Positions 25,818-35,173 of a DNA stretch of 64,000 nucleotides are shown here, one piece after another. The position numbers and the translations under genes were made by a program. The stretch covers positions 186,001 through 250,000 of the forward strand of contig NZ_RAPF01000006.1 of the NCBI RefSeq assembly GCF_003610805.1. The letters are read 5' to 3'. The notes beneath the pieces were generated by a model, which worked only from the letters and a program-made list of their open reading frames with translations, searched no databases and was not told where the DNA came from. Numbering within the stretch: the first letter of the stretch is position 1; each line of letters opens with the position of its first letter. Source of the stretch: Altericroceibacterium spongiae (GTDB lineage: Bacteria > Pseudomonadota > Alphaproteobacteria > Sphingomonadales > Sphingomonadaceae).

Positions 25818-26261
25818 ATGAAAACGCAACTGCCCGATCTCGCTGCCATGGAAAGCTATGGCCAGCGCATTGCGGAGAAGCTGCGGCCGGGCGATGTGGT
25901 GGCACTGACCGGCGGGCTGGGGGCGGGCAAGACCACACTGGCCCGCGCGATCATCGCTGCACTGGGCTATACGCATGAAGTGCCGTCGCCCACTTTCACC
26001 ATTATCGAAACCTACGACCCGCCGGCCATCAGTCTGCCGCTGGTCCATGCCGACTTCTACCGGCTAAACGATCCCGCCGAAGCTGAAGAGCTGGGACTGG
26101 ACGATTATCGCTACGGCGCGGCGATGATCGCTGAATGGCCCGATCACGCCGGTGGCTTTGCGCAGGAGCCGGCCTGTTTGTCGATCCATCTCGAAATTGC
26201 GGATGAAGGGCGTTTGGCCGTTGTCGAACCGGGTCCTGATTGGCTAACCCGCCTGCCATGA
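25818..26261 (+). CDS. tsaE: tRNA threonylcarbamoyladenosine biosynthesis ATPase TsaE
   Basis: 147 residues. The Walker A motif GGLGAGKTTLAR at about residue 32, followed by VPSPTFTIIETY and HADFYRL, is characteristic of TsaE, which works with TsaB and TsaD to make t6A37 in ANN-decoding tRNAs. The ATG at 25818 has AAGGA nearby; the longer frame overlaps divL. The stop overlaps the next start (ATGA). TsaE is in its usual alphaproteobacterial neighbourhood, upstream of the phosphotransferase and nucleotidyltransferase pair. Confidence 0.93.
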   Translation: MKTQLPDLAAMESYGQRIAEKLRPGDVVALTGGLGAGKTTLARAIIAALGYTHEVPSPTFTIIETYDPPAISLPLVHADFYRLNDPAEAEELGLDDYRYGAAMIAEWPDHAGGFAQEPACLSIHLEIADEGRLAVVEPGPDWLTRLP

Positions 26262-27250
26262 CAAATGACAGGCCCGAGGGGCTCGACAGGTTCCTGCAAC
26301 AGGCAGGCTGGAATGGTGCGGCGGTGGAGCCGCTGGCAGGCGATGCCAGTTTCCGGCGCTATTTTCGGATTCGCGATGGCGAAAGGGGCGCCATGCTGAT
26401 GTATGCCCCGCCGCCTGAAGAAGATCCCGGCCCGTTTCTCGATGTTGCGCACTGGCTGACGGAGCATGGTCATCGCGCCCCGGCAGTCCATGCCGAACTG
26501 CGCGATGAAGGCTATGTCCTGCTGGAAGATTTCGGCGATGACCGGATGCGCGACTGGCTCGACGATCATCCCGATGCCGAACTGGAGACCTATCGCGCGG
26601 CCATCGATGCGCTGGTAAAGCTTCATGCCAGTGAGCCGGGGCCTTTTGCGCCTTACGATATGCCAACCTATGCGCGTGAAACGGCGCTGTTCACCGAATG
26701 GTATTGCCCTGCCATGGGCCTTTCTGTGGATGAGGAGGGCTATCATGCCGCATGGCGCGAAGTGCTCGCGCCGCTGCTCGACCGGCAAAAGCCAGGCGTC
26801 ACCGTGCTGCGCGATTACCATGCCGAAAATATCATGCTGCTCGATCCGCATGGCGATCAGGGGGGCGAGCAGGGGCTGATCGACTTTCAGGATGCGCTGG
26901 TCGGTCATCCGGCATACGATCTGGTTTCGCTGTTGCAGGATGCGCGGCGCGAGGTTTCGCCGGAGCTGGAGCGGGCCATGCTCGATCATTATCGTTCGCG
27001 CGTCGATACGGGGCCGGATTTTTCGGCCGATTATGCGCGGCTCGGCGCGCAGCGTAACGCCAAGATCGTCGGCATTTTCGCCCGGCTGTGGAAGCGGGAT
27101 GGCAAGCCGCGCTATCTGGCGTTTATCCCGCGCGTATGGGAAGCGCTCGAACGCGATCTGGCTCATCCCGCGCTCGCCCCCGTGGCGCGCTGGTTCAATG
27201 ACAATATCCCTCAGCAAATCCGCGATACACGCGGTGGAGAATTGATGTGA
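26258..27250 (+). CDS. amgK: Aminoglycoside phosphotransferase-fold sugar kinase, AmgK-like
   Basis: 330 residues. Kinase landmarks are GDASFRRYFRI near the N-terminus, VLLEDFGDDRM, the catalytic loop LRDYHAENIMLL (HxxN-type) and LIDFQDALVGHPAYDLVSLLQD with the metal-binding Asp. AmgK phosphorylates N-acetylmuramate and GlcNAc at C1 during cell-wall recycling; the partner MurU-like gene directly follows, which supports this over an antibiotic-resistance role. Start and stop overlap the neighbours by 4 nt. Confidence 0.85.
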   Translation: MTNDRPEGLDRFLQQAGWNGAAVEPLAGDASFRRYFRIRDGERGAMLMYAPPPEEDPGPFLDVAHWLTEHGHRAPAVHAELRDEGYVLLEDFGDDRMRDWLDDHPDAELETYRAAIDALVKLHASEPGPFAPYDMPTYARETALFTEWYCPAMGLSVDEEGYHAAWREVLAPLLDRQKPGVTVLRDYHAENIMLLDPHGDQGGEQGLIDFQDALVGHPAYDLVSLLQDARREVSPELERAMLDHYRSRVDTGPDFSADYARLGAQRNAKIVGIFARLWKRDGKPRYLAFIPRVWEALERDLAHPALAPVARWFNDNIPQQIRDTRGGELM

Positions 27251-27969
27251 ACACTCTTGCGTCCGACACGGCCATGGTGATGGCGGCGGGTCTGGGCAAA
27301 CGGATGCGTCCGCTGACGGCGACGCAGCCCAAACCGCTGGTGCGTGTGGCAGGCAAGCCGCTGATCGATTACGCGCTGGACAAGCTGGCTGCAGCCGGAG
27401 TCGCCAAAGCGGTAGTCAATGTCCATTATCTCGCCGATGCGCTCGAAGCGCATGTGCTGGATCGCGATTTGCCCAAAGTCGCTATCTCGGACGAGCGTGA
27501 CCGGCTTCTCGAAACCGGCGGCGGTATGGTGAAGGCGCAGCGCGCCGGGCTGCTTCCCGATCCGTTCTTTTGCGTCAATAGCGACAATATCTGGCTCGAC
27601 GGACCCTATCACGCTTTCCGCGAACTGAGCGAAGCCTGGAACCCGGATAGCATGGATGCGCTGCTGCTGCTGGTGCCGCATACCGGCGCGCGCAATTTCG
27701 ATGGCAAGGGCGATTTCCATATGGATACGGAAGGGCGGATTTCGCGCCGCCGTTCGGGCCGGATTGCGCCCTTTATTTATTCGGGCATTCAGCTCGTTTC
27801 GCACCGGCTGCTGTGCGATGCGCCCGAGGGAGCATTCTCGACCAACAGCCTGTGGGACCGGGCGATGGAAGAGCAGCGACTTTACGGGCTGCTCTTTGCG
27901 GGGGAATGGTTCGAAGTGGGCAGTCCGCAGGCCATCGCGCCGACCGAAGCCGCGCTTCGGGGCGATTGA
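27247..27969 (+). CDS. murU: MurNAc-1-phosphate uridylyltransferase, MurU-like
   Basis: 240 residues. The nucleotidyltransferase signature AAGLGKRMRPLT with the following Lys in QPKPLVRVAGKP is at the N-terminus, and FCVNSDNIW carries the metal-binding Asp. It would use AmgK product (MurNAc-1-phosphate) and UTP to make UDP-MurNAc, bypassing MurA; this pathway gives intrinsic fosfomycin tolerance in pseudomonads. It starts at a GTG overlapping the amgK stop (GTGA). Glucose-1-phosphate or mannose-1-phosphate transferase is less likely given the neighbour. Confidence 0.85.
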   Translation: MNTLASDTAMVMAAGLGKRMRPLTATQPKPLVRVAGKPLIDYALDKLAAAGVAKAVVNVHYLADALEAHVLDRDLPKVAISDERDRLLETGGGMVKAQRAGLLPDPFFCVNSDNIWLDGPYHAFRELSEAWNPDSMDALLLLVPHTGARNFDGKGDFHMDTEGRISRRRSGRIAPFIYSGIQLVSHRLLCDAPEGAFSTNSLWDRAMEEQRLYGLLFAGEWFEVGSPQAIAPTEAALRGD

Positions 27970-27980
27970 GGGCGCGCGCA

Positions 27981-30900
27981 ATGACGCAGCGCACCGGGCC
28001 GCAGATCTTCTCTATCGCCGCGCATCGCGGTTTTGCCGATGCGCTGGTGGCCGGGCTGATGCCGCGTTATGCGCAGCCGCATGTCGGGCTCGCACGGCTG
28101 ACGCTGATCCTGCCCAGTACCCGCGCGATCCGCACCGTCAGCGAGGCGTTTATCCGGCATAGCGGCGAAGGGCTGCTAATGCCGCGGATGGTGGCGGTGG
28201 GCGATCTCGATCTCGACGAAACGCTCGGCCCGTTGCTCGATCCGCTGGGGGCGGGCGAGGCGATTCCGCCGGCGGCCGATCCCACGCGCCGCTGGTTGCG
28301 GCTGGCCGAGTTTATCCGCGAGGAACGCGGGGAGCAGGCCCCTAAAGGCGGCGCGCTGCTGCGTCTGGCGCGTGAACTCGCTCAGGCGATGGACCGGCTG
28401 CTGGCAGAAGAGATCGCGCCAGAGGATCTCCTGTCCGACCGGGTGCTCGATCTGCTGGGGGATCTGTCCGAGCACTGGAAAGATAGTCTGCGCCTGTTCG
28501 CCAAAGTCCAGCTTCGCTGGCTGGCTGAGCTGGAAGCGCGCGGTGAAGTGGATGCGGCGAGTCGGCGCAATGCGTTGTTCGCACGCGCTGCACAGCTCTG
28601 GAAGGCCGATCCGCCGCAATCGCCGGTCGTTGCGGCCGGTGTTACCAGTGCGGCACCGGCTCTGGCGGGCCTGCTGCGGGTGATTTCCGAAATGCCGGGC
28701 GGCGCGGTGGTGCTGCCCGATTGCGATCTCTCGCTCGATCCTGAGATATGGCAGGAACTGGGCCGCGCCGGAGCGAGCGAGGAGCCGGGCGGAGCGCCGT
28801 TTGGGGCGCATGATGCGGTGACGCATCCGCAATATCATCTGAAGCTGCTGCTCAACCGGATGGGCATCGCCCGCGATGAAGTGCAGCAATGGCACCGGGC
28901 GGGCATGTCCAAGGGGCCGCCCGAGCGTTCCTATGCCATTTCCAGTCTCTTTCTGCCCCCGCAGGCGAGCAGACGCTGGGTCGATCTGCCGGCCGAAAAG
29001 CGCCGCCTGTCGGGTGTCAGGCTGATGGAAACCGCCAATCCCGAGGAAGAAGCGCAGGCTATTGCGCTGCTGATCCGTCGCAAGCTCGAAGAGCCGGAGC
29101 AGCGCGCAGCGCTGGTCACGCCCGACCGCGCGCTTGCCGAAAGGGTAGCGGGCCATTTGCGACGCTGGAATATTGCCGCCGACGATTCTGCCGGACGCGC
29201 CTTATCGCAGACCGCGGCCGGACGGCTGATTCTGTTGCTGGCCGAAAGCGCCGCTGAGGATCTGGCGCCGGTGCCGCTGATGGGCCTTATCCAGCACCCG
29301 CTGGCGGGCGAAGGGCAGGCCGGTGAAAGCGCGGCGGGGAGCGGCCGGGCGTTCTGGCTCGAACAGGCGCGGCTGCTCGAACGCGATCTGCGCGGGCCGC
29401 GCCCCGAACCCGGCCTGGCGCCCCTGCGCGCCCGGATCGCCCGCATTGCTCTGCGCAAACCCGCCATCGCACAGTGGTGGCAGGGCGTCGAAGCCACGCT
29501 TACCCCTGTGCTGGCGCTGGGTGAAGCGGCGCAAGAGGGCGAAAGGGGGCATGGGGACATTCAGGCCGTTCCGCTGGCCGCCATGCTCGATGCGCTGGCC
29601 GAAGCGGGGGAGCGATTATGCGGCGATATGCTCTGGGCCCGCGAAGATGGCCGCGCGCTCAGCCAGTTTATCGAGGAATTGCGCCTTCATGCGCGCGATG
29701 TCGGCACGACCATGGCGCTGCGCGATCTGCCTGCCGCGCTGCGCGATGCGATGGAGACGGTTGCCGTGCGCCCGCCATATGGCGGCCATCCGCGCGTGGC
29801 GATTTACGGCCTGCTCGAAAGCCGGATGACGCGCGCCGATCTGGTTGTTTGCGCCGGGCTCAATGAAGGGACCTGGCCCCGCTCTCCCGCTATCGATACG
29901 CTGATCGCGCCGCCGGTTCTGCGCGCGCTGGGTGTGCCGGGCGGCGATTTCCGCATCGGCCTTGCCGCGCATGATCTGGCCGGGGCACTGGGCGCGCCCG
30001 AAGTGGTGCTGAGCCGCGCGCAGCGCGATATGTCCGGCCCGGCCATTCCCTCGCGCTTTCTGCTGCGGGTGGAGGCGCTGCTCGGCAGCGGGCTGGTCGA
30101 GGATCATCGTGAAACGGCCATTCCGGCGCTGGCCCGGCGGCTCGATCTGCCGATGGAACCGGCACCGGCCTATCCGCGCCCCGCACCCAGACCTTCGGCC
30201 CGGCAGCGCGATGTCGAAATCCGTGTCACCGCGCTCGACCGGCTGCGCAGCGATCCCTATCAGTTCTATGCCGATGCCATTCTCGGTCTCAAACGGCTCG
30301 ACGGGCTGGATGAAGAGCCGTCCGCCGCCTGGAAAGGCACGGCGGCGCATGCGATCCTGGAAGACTGGCATGACAGCCATGGCGGTGACATGCAGGCGAT
30401 TGCCGAAAGGGTGCTCGACAGTATGAACGCTCATCCGCTGATGCGCGGATTGTGGCGCCCGCGCCTGCTTGCCGCGCTCGAATGGGTGGAACAGACCGTT
30501 GCCAGCCAGCGCGTGCAGGGCCGCCAGCCGGTGCTGTGGGAAAAGCCCGGCAGCTTCAGGATGGACGGGGTGACGATCAAGGGCCGTGCGGACCGGATCG
30601 ACCGGCTGGAAGACGGCACGCTCGCCATTGTCGATTACAAGACCGGCAAGCCGCCATCGTCCAAAATGGTCGAACAGGGTTTTGCTCTGCAACTGGGTCT
30701 GATCGCGCTGATGGCCGAAGCGGGCGGGTTCGAAGGGCTGGAAGGCGAGGCGAGCCGGTTCGAATACTGGTCTCTGGCGAAAGTCGGCGGAGAGGACCGT
30801 TTCGGCTTTATCGAAACCCCGCTGCGCGAAGGACGCAAGAAAAGCGGCCCGCTGCCCGAGGAATTTCTGCCCGAAACGCGTCGCTATCTCCACGATGCGA

Positions 30901-31055
30901 TCGGCCGCTGGATCAAAGGCAATGAGGCTTTCACCGCCAGGCTCAATCCCGATGTGCCGGTCTATACCGATTACGATCAGCTGATGCGGCTCGATGAATG
31001 GTTTTCCCGCGTGCTGGCGGGGCAGGAACCGGCGAATGGAGAGGGCGAGGCATGA
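27981..31055 (+). CDS. addB: Double-strand break repair protein AddB
   Basis: 1024 residues from ATG 27981. The N-terminal part is a helicase-like domain without an obvious active Walker A. The C-terminal nuclease carries GTAAHAILEDWHDSH, then KGRADRIDRLE and VDYKTGKPPS, the PD-(D/E)XK signature. With AddA it resects double-strand breaks so that RecA can load. The gene overlaps addA by 4 nt (ATGA) and follows murU by 11 nt. Confidence 0.95.
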   Translation: MTQRTGPQIFSIAAHRGFADALVAGLMPRYAQPHVGLARLTLILPSTRAIRTVSEAFIRHSGEGLLMPRMVAVGDLDLDETLGPLLDPLGAGEAIPPAADPTRRWLRLAEFIREERGEQAPKGGALLRLARELAQAMDRLLAEEIAPEDLLSDRVLDLLGDLSEHWKDSLRLFAKVQLRWLAELEARGEVDAASRRNALFARAAQLWKADPPQSPVVAAGVTSAAPALAGLLRVISEMPGGAVVLPDCDLSLDPEIWQELGRAGASEEPGGAPFGAHDAVTHPQYHLKLLLNRMGIARDEVQQWHRAGMSKGPPERSYAISSLFLPPQASRRWVDLPAEKRRLSGVRLMETANPEEEAQAIALLIRRKLEEPEQRAALVTPDRALAERVAGHLRRWNIAADDSAGRALSQTAAGRLILLLAESAAEDLAPVPLMGLIQHPLAGEGQAGESAAGSGRAFWLEQARLLERDLRGPRPEPGLAPLRARIARIALRKPAIAQWWQGVEATLTPVLALGEAAQEGERGHGDIQAVPLAAMLDALAEAGERLCGDMLWAREDGRALSQFIEELRLHARDVGTTMALRDLPAALRDAMETVAVRPPYGGHPRVAIYGLLESRMTRADLVVCAGLNEGTWPRSPAIDTLIAPPVLRALGVPGGDFRIGLAAHDLAGALGAPEVVLSRAQRDMSGPAIPSRFLLRVEALLGSGLVEDHRETAIPALARRLDLPMEPAPAYPRPAPRPSARQRDVEIRVTALDRLRSDPYQFYADAILGLKRLDGLDEEPSAAWKGTAAHAILEDWHDSHGGDMQAIAERVLDSMNAHPLMRGLWRPRLLAALEWVEQTVASQRVQGRQPVLWEKPGSFRMDGVTIKGRADRIDRLEDGTLAIVDYKTGKPPSSKMVEQGFALQLGLIALMAEAGGFEGLEGEASRFEYWSLAKVGGEDRFGFIETPLREGRKKSGPLPEEFLPETRRYLHDAIGRWIKGNEAFTARLNPDVPVYTDYDQLMRLDEWFSRVLAGQEPANGEGEA

Positions 31056-34000
31056 GCGGCGCAGTCTATCCGCTTCACGGTGCGCAGAAACTGGCGGTCA
31101 ATCCGGCGGATTCGGTCTGGCTTTCGGCATCGGCGGGCACCGGCAAAACGCAGGTTCTTTCCGCCCGCGTGCTGCGTCTGCTGATGCAGAGCGATGTCAC
31201 GCCTGCGCAGATATTGTGCCTCACCTTCACTAAAGCCGGCGCAGCGGAAATGGCAGTGCGGATCAATGAAGTGCTTGCCCGCTGGGTGCGCCTGCCCGAA
31301 ACCGAACTGGCGACCGAACTTGGCTATATCGGCGCGCCGAGCGGCCCTGAAGCGCGCGCTCATGCGCGAACGCTGTTTGCCAGCGTGCTCGATTGCCCCG
31401 GTGGCGGGCTGCGGATCGACACGATCCACGCTTTTTCGCAATGGCTGCTATCGGCCTTTCCGGAAGAAGCCGAACTGACGCCCGGCACACAGGCGATGGA
31501 GGATCGCGACCGCGAATTGCTGGCGCGCGAAGTGCTGTCCGAAATGCTGCTCGATGCTGAAAGGCAGGGCGATAATACCACGCTCAGCCAGCTCGCCATG
31601 CTCAGCCTCCGGCTTGGCCCCGATGCGGTGCAGGGCTGGCTGATGCGCTGTGCGCAGGCGCGCGAAGCCTGGTTCGGCCCCGGTGCATGGGCCCCGCCGC
31701 TGATGCCGCGGGTGAAACGGCTGCTCGGGCTGGAGGAAGAGGCCGATGAGGCCATGCTGGCGGCGCTTTGCGCGGATGAGGATTTCGCCATCGCATCCTT
31801 GCGCGACTGCGCGCGGGCCAATGCCGAATGGGGCACGAAGACCGGGCTGGCGAGCGCCGATGCGATAGCTGGCTGGCTGGCTGCGTCCCCACAGGCCCGG
31901 GTCGAGCGACTGGACGATCTGGAAAAGGCGCTTTTCACCCAGAAGGGGGAGCCGCGTTCGCTTAAATCGCTGCTCAAGATCGAACCGGCCTATGAAGGGC
32001 TGGCCGGGCAGGTGAAGCAGAGTCTCGACACAGTGCGGCAGGTGCAGTTGCTCCTTTCGCTGGCAGAATGGCTCGCTCCGGCGCTGACTGTCGGGCGGCA
32101 ATTCGCTCTGGCATGGGACGAGGCCAAGAAACGCGAAGGGCTGATCGATTTCGACGATCAGATCCGCCGGGCGGCGCAATTGCTGTCCCGCTCGGATCTC
32201 TCCGACTGGATCCGCTATAAGCTCGACCGGCGCTTCGATCATATTCTGATCGACGAGGCGCAGGATACCAATGAAGCGCAATGGGATATCGTCCGTGCAC
32301 TGACCGGCGATTTCTTTACCGGGCTCGGCCAGCATGCCGATAAATTGCGGACCATTTTCGTGGTCGGCGATTACAAACAGGCGATTTTCGGTTTTCAGGG
32401 CACCAGCCCGGATAATTTCGAAGCCGCGCGGGCACGCTTCCAGAAAGAGATTTCCGAATCCGCCCGCAATGCGCGCCGATTGAACCGGGCCGGAGAGGGG
32501 CTGCGTGATTTGCAGGAGCTGGGGCTGGACCGCAGTTTCCGCACCGCGCAGCCGGTGCTCGATTTCGTCGATGCGGCGATTGAACGAATTACGCCGGAAC
32601 GGTTCGGTCTGACAGGCGGGGCGGACCGCCATGTCGGGGAAGATCGCCCCGGTCTGGTCGCTCTGTGGCCTCCCGTCAGCGCCCATTCCGAAGAAGGAAC
32701 GAGCGGCGATGAAGGGGAGGAAGGCTGGCTGTCCAAACCCGACCGGATGATGGCGGACCGGATCGCGGCACAGGTTGCGCGCTGGATGGAAGAAGGCTTT
32801 CCGCTGGTCAAAGGCGGTGCGCGCCGGGCCGGGCCGGGCGATGTAATGGTGCTGGTGCGTAAAAGGCGCGATCTTGCCGGGCTGATCGTGGCGCGGCTCC
32901 ATGCGCGCGGTGTGCCGGTGGCCGGGGTAGACCGGCTGCGTCTCGGGGCGCCGCTCGCGGTGCAGGATCTGATGGCGGCGATCCGCTTTGCCGCGCAGCC
33001 GCTCGACGATCTCAATCTCGCCGCTCTGCTGGTTTCCCCGCTGGTCGGCTGGACGCAGCAGGAATTGCTCGATCATGGCTGGCGGGAAAGCGGCAGGCGG
33101 TTATGGGATCATTTGCGCGCTTCCACTGATCCGCATGTTCGCGCGACGCTGGCGAAACTGACCGATCTGTTGCGACTGGCCGATTTCGAACCGCCGCAGG
33201 GGCTGCTTAGCTGGATACTCACCGGCCCGTGGCGCGGGCGGCAGGCGCTGGTCCGGCGGCTGGGCCATGAAGCCAATGATCCGATCGACGAATTGCTCAA
33301 TGCCGCCCATGCTTATAGCAGCGCCCATGCCGTGAGCTTGCAGGGCTTCATCCGCTGGTTCGATGCGGGCGATGGCGAGCTGAAACGCGAAGCCGGTGCG
33401 GGGGAAGGGCTGGTCCGGGTGATGACAGTCCATGGCTCCAAGGGCTTGCAGGCGCCTATCGTGATACTGGCCGATGCGGCGGGCAATCCGAACGATGCCA
33501 GAGGCTCTGCGCTGCAACTGGAAGAACGGCTGGGGGAAGGCGACTGGTTCGACCGGCGGACATTGCCGCTGCCTTCTATCCGCAAGGACGACCGGGCAGG
33601 GCCGGTGGCCGAGGCCGCCGAGAGCATGAGCGCTGCCGAACTGGAAGAGCATTGGCGGCTGCTTTATGTTGCCATGACAAGGGCCGAGGAAGCGCTGTTT
33701 ATCGGCGGCGCGCTGGGCTTGCGGGAAACCGAACCGCATAAGGATAGCTGGTATGCTCAGCTTGCCCCGCTTTTTCCCAGTGAAGCGGTCAGCGATCCGG
33801 TCTGGGGGGAGCGCCATGAATGGGGCGCGCCGGGCGATTTACCCGACGCGCGCCGGCAACCTCCGGCTGCCGCGACACAGACAGTGGATCTGCCGGGCTG
33901 GGCGGTCCAGCCGATCGGGCCGGAGCCGCGCCCGCCCCGTCCGCTCGCGCCCTCATCGGCGGGCGAGGATCAGGCCGCCGATCCGCCTTTACCTGCCGAT

Positions 34001-34537
34001 CAGGCGGGGCTGGCGGCCCGGCGCGGGATTCTGATTCACAAGCTGCTCGAACGTTTGCCCGAACTTTCTGCGGAAGAGCGTGCGGAGGCCGGGCGGATCT
34101 GGCTCGCGCGGCAGGCGGGCGATGTGCCGGAAGACGCGCGGCAGGACATGCTCGATGCCGCGCTCCGCGTTCTGGCCGAGCCGCAATGGGCCGAATTGTT
34201 CTCACCTGCCGCTCTTGCCGAAATTCGGCTCGCTGCGACGGTGGAGGGGCAGGTGATTGCCGGGATCGCCGACCGCCTGCTGGTGGAAGAAGACCGGGTG
34301 CTGATTGCCGATTTCAAGACCGCGCGCCGCCCGCCCAGGTCGCTGGACGGTGTGCCGCAGGCGACATTGCGGCAGATGGGCGCTTATGCCGCAGCCTTGC
34401 AGGCGATCTATCCGGGGCGGCGCATCGAAGCGGCGGTGCTTTACACACAGACGCCGCAACTGATTGCGATTCCCGGCGATATTCTGGCGCGCCACAAACC
34501 GGGCTTGTCCGGTGCGCAGGAAAGCTTGGGCCTTTGA
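31052..34537 (+). CDS. addA: Double-strand break repair helicase-nuclease AddA
   Basis: 1161 residues. UvrD-type helicase motifs: SASAGTGKTQVLSAR (I), LIDEAQDTNEAQW (II), VVGDYKQAIFGFQG (III), MTVHGSKGLQAPIV (V) and LLYVAMTRAEE (VI). The C-terminal nuclease has RRGILIHKLLERLP and LIADFKTARRPP, giving the second nuclease of the AddAB pair. The ATG at 31052 overlaps the addB stop; the longer frame reaching 30998 lies inside addB. Closely followed by trxA. Confidence 0.96.
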   Translation: MSGAVYPLHGAQKLAVNPADSVWLSASAGTGKTQVLSARVLRLLMQSDVTPAQILCLTFTKAGAAEMAVRINEVLARWVRLPETELATELGYIGAPSGPEARAHARTLFASVLDCPGGGLRIDTIHAFSQWLLSAFPEEAELTPGTQAMEDRDRELLAREVLSEMLLDAERQGDNTTLSQLAMLSLRLGPDAVQGWLMRCAQAREAWFGPGAWAPPLMPRVKRLLGLEEEADEAMLAALCADEDFAIASLRDCARANAEWGTKTGLASADAIAGWLAASPQARVERLDDLEKALFTQKGEPRSLKSLLKIEPAYEGLAGQVKQSLDTVRQVQLLLSLAEWLAPALTVGRQFALAWDEAKKREGLIDFDDQIRRAAQLLSRSDLSDWIRYKLDRRFDHILIDEAQDTNEAQWDIVRALTGDFFTGLGQHADKLRTIFVVGDYKQAIFGFQGTSPDNFEAARARFQKEISESARNARRLNRAGEGLRDLQELGLDRSFRTAQPVLDFVDAAIERITPERFGLTGGADRHVGEDRPGLVALWPPVSAHSEEGTSGDEGEEGWLSKPDRMMADRIAAQVARWMEEGFPLVKGGARRAGPGDVMVLVRKRRDLAGLIVARLHARGVPVAGVDRLRLGAPLAVQDLMAAIRFAAQPLDDLNLAALLVSPLVGWTQQELLDHGWRESGRRLWDHLRASTDPHVRATLAKLTDLLRLADFEPPQGLLSWILTGPWRGRQALVRRLGHEANDPIDELLNAAHAYSSAHAVSLQGFIRWFDAGDGELKREAGAGEGLVRVMTVHGSKGLQAPIVILADAAGNPNDARGSALQLEERLGEGDWFDRRTLPLPSIRKDDRAGPVAEAAESMSAAELEEHWRLLYVAMTRAEEALFIGGALGLRETEPHKDSWYAQLAPLFPSEAVSDPVWGERHEWGAPGDLPDARRQPPAAATQTVDLPGWAVQPIGPEPRPPRPLAPSSAGEDQAADPPLPADQAGLAARRGILIHKLLERLPELSAEERAEAGRIWLARQAGDVPEDARQDMLDAALRVLAEPQWAELFSPAALAEIRLAATVEGQVIAGIADRLLVEEDRVLIADFKTARRPPRSLDGVPQATLRQMGAYAAALQAIYPGRRIEAAVLYTQTPQLIAIPGDILARHKPGLSGAQESLGL

Positions 34538-34596
34538 GAGTTGTTTCGTCCGGCCGGGCGACTAGATTGACAATCCGACACAGGAGTGAAGAGATT

Positions 34597-34917
34597 ATGG
34601 CCACCAAGAATGTTACCGATGCGAGCTTCCAGGCGGATGTGCTCGATTCCGACAAGCCGGTTCTGGTCGATTTCTGGGCGGACTGGTGCGGCCCCTGCAA
34701 GATGATCGCGCCTGCGCTGGAAGAAATCAGCGAGGAACTGTCCGGTCAGATGACCATCGCGAAGATGGATATTATGGAAAATCCCGATGTGCCGGGGCAG
34801 ATGGGCGTGCAGTCCATTCCGTTCATGGTGCTGTTCAAGGATGGCAAGCCGGTTTCGCAGAAGCTGGGTGCTGCGCCCAAGAGTCAGCTCAAGCAGTGGA
34901 TCGAAAGCGAGCTGTAA
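34597..34917 (+). CDS. trxA: Thioredoxin
   Basis: 106 residues with active site WCGPCK (Cys31, Cys34), the cis-Pro loop SIPFMVLFKDGK and the usual compact length. It reduces cytoplasmic disulfides. The ATG at 34597 is preceded by AGGAGTGAAGAG. It lies 59 nt after addA, the common alphaproteobacterial order. A triple 15-nt repeat and a terminator follow. Confidence 0.97.
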   Translation: MATKNVTDASFQADVLDSDKPVLVDFWADWCGPCKMIAPALEEISEELSGQMTIAKMDIMENPDVPGQMGVQSIPFMVLFKDGKPVSQKLGAAPKSQLKQWIESEL

Positions 34918-34956
34918 TTTATCGGCCGCCTCGTAAGGCCTGACCGTTCGCATAGC

Positions 34957-35001
34957 GGCTTTTCAAAGAATCGCTTTTCAAAGGACGGCTTTTCAAAGGA
35001 T
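34957..35001. repeat. Three tandem copies of a 15-nt repeat
   Basis: Copies at 34957-34971 (GGCTTTTCAAAGAAT), 34972-34986 (CGCTTTTCAAAGGAC) and 34987-35001 (GGCTTTTCAAAGGAT) share the core GCTTTTCAAAG. They lie between trxA and its terminator. Not a CRISPR, since there are no spacers. Confidence 0.8.
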
Positions 35002-35002
35002 C

Positions 35003-35040
35003 GGCGCGCTCCTGCTTCTGGCAGGTGGCGCGCCGTTTTT
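35003..35040 (+). terminator. Rho-independent terminator after trxA
   Basis: GGCGCGCTCCTGC (35003-35015) pairs with GCAGGTGGCGCGCC (35021-35034), with a small mismatch, and is followed by GTTTTT. Confidence 0.82.
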
Positions 35041-35173
35041 ATCGTATGGCTGCGTTTATCGGCCCGGCGGCAGCGGTGGGGCGCGGCTATGGCCCTGCGA
35101 AACGGAGTACTGGCTCCGTTAGAGGCGTTTATGGCCCCGATCAGGCGCGTTCTGCCCCCCTTGTAAAAGACGC
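35041..35173. other. Non-coding interval between trxA and the inositol phosphatase gene
   Basis: 133 nt without a convincing gene. It contains a perfect inverted repeat AACGGAG/CTCCGTT (35101-35107 and 35114-35120). No T-run serves the minus-strand gene clearly. Confidence 0.5.

Noticed and set aside
34957-35001. Repeat block as a CRISPR array
   Set aside because: The repeats are 15 nt, directly tandem, with no spacers, and no cas genes are present.
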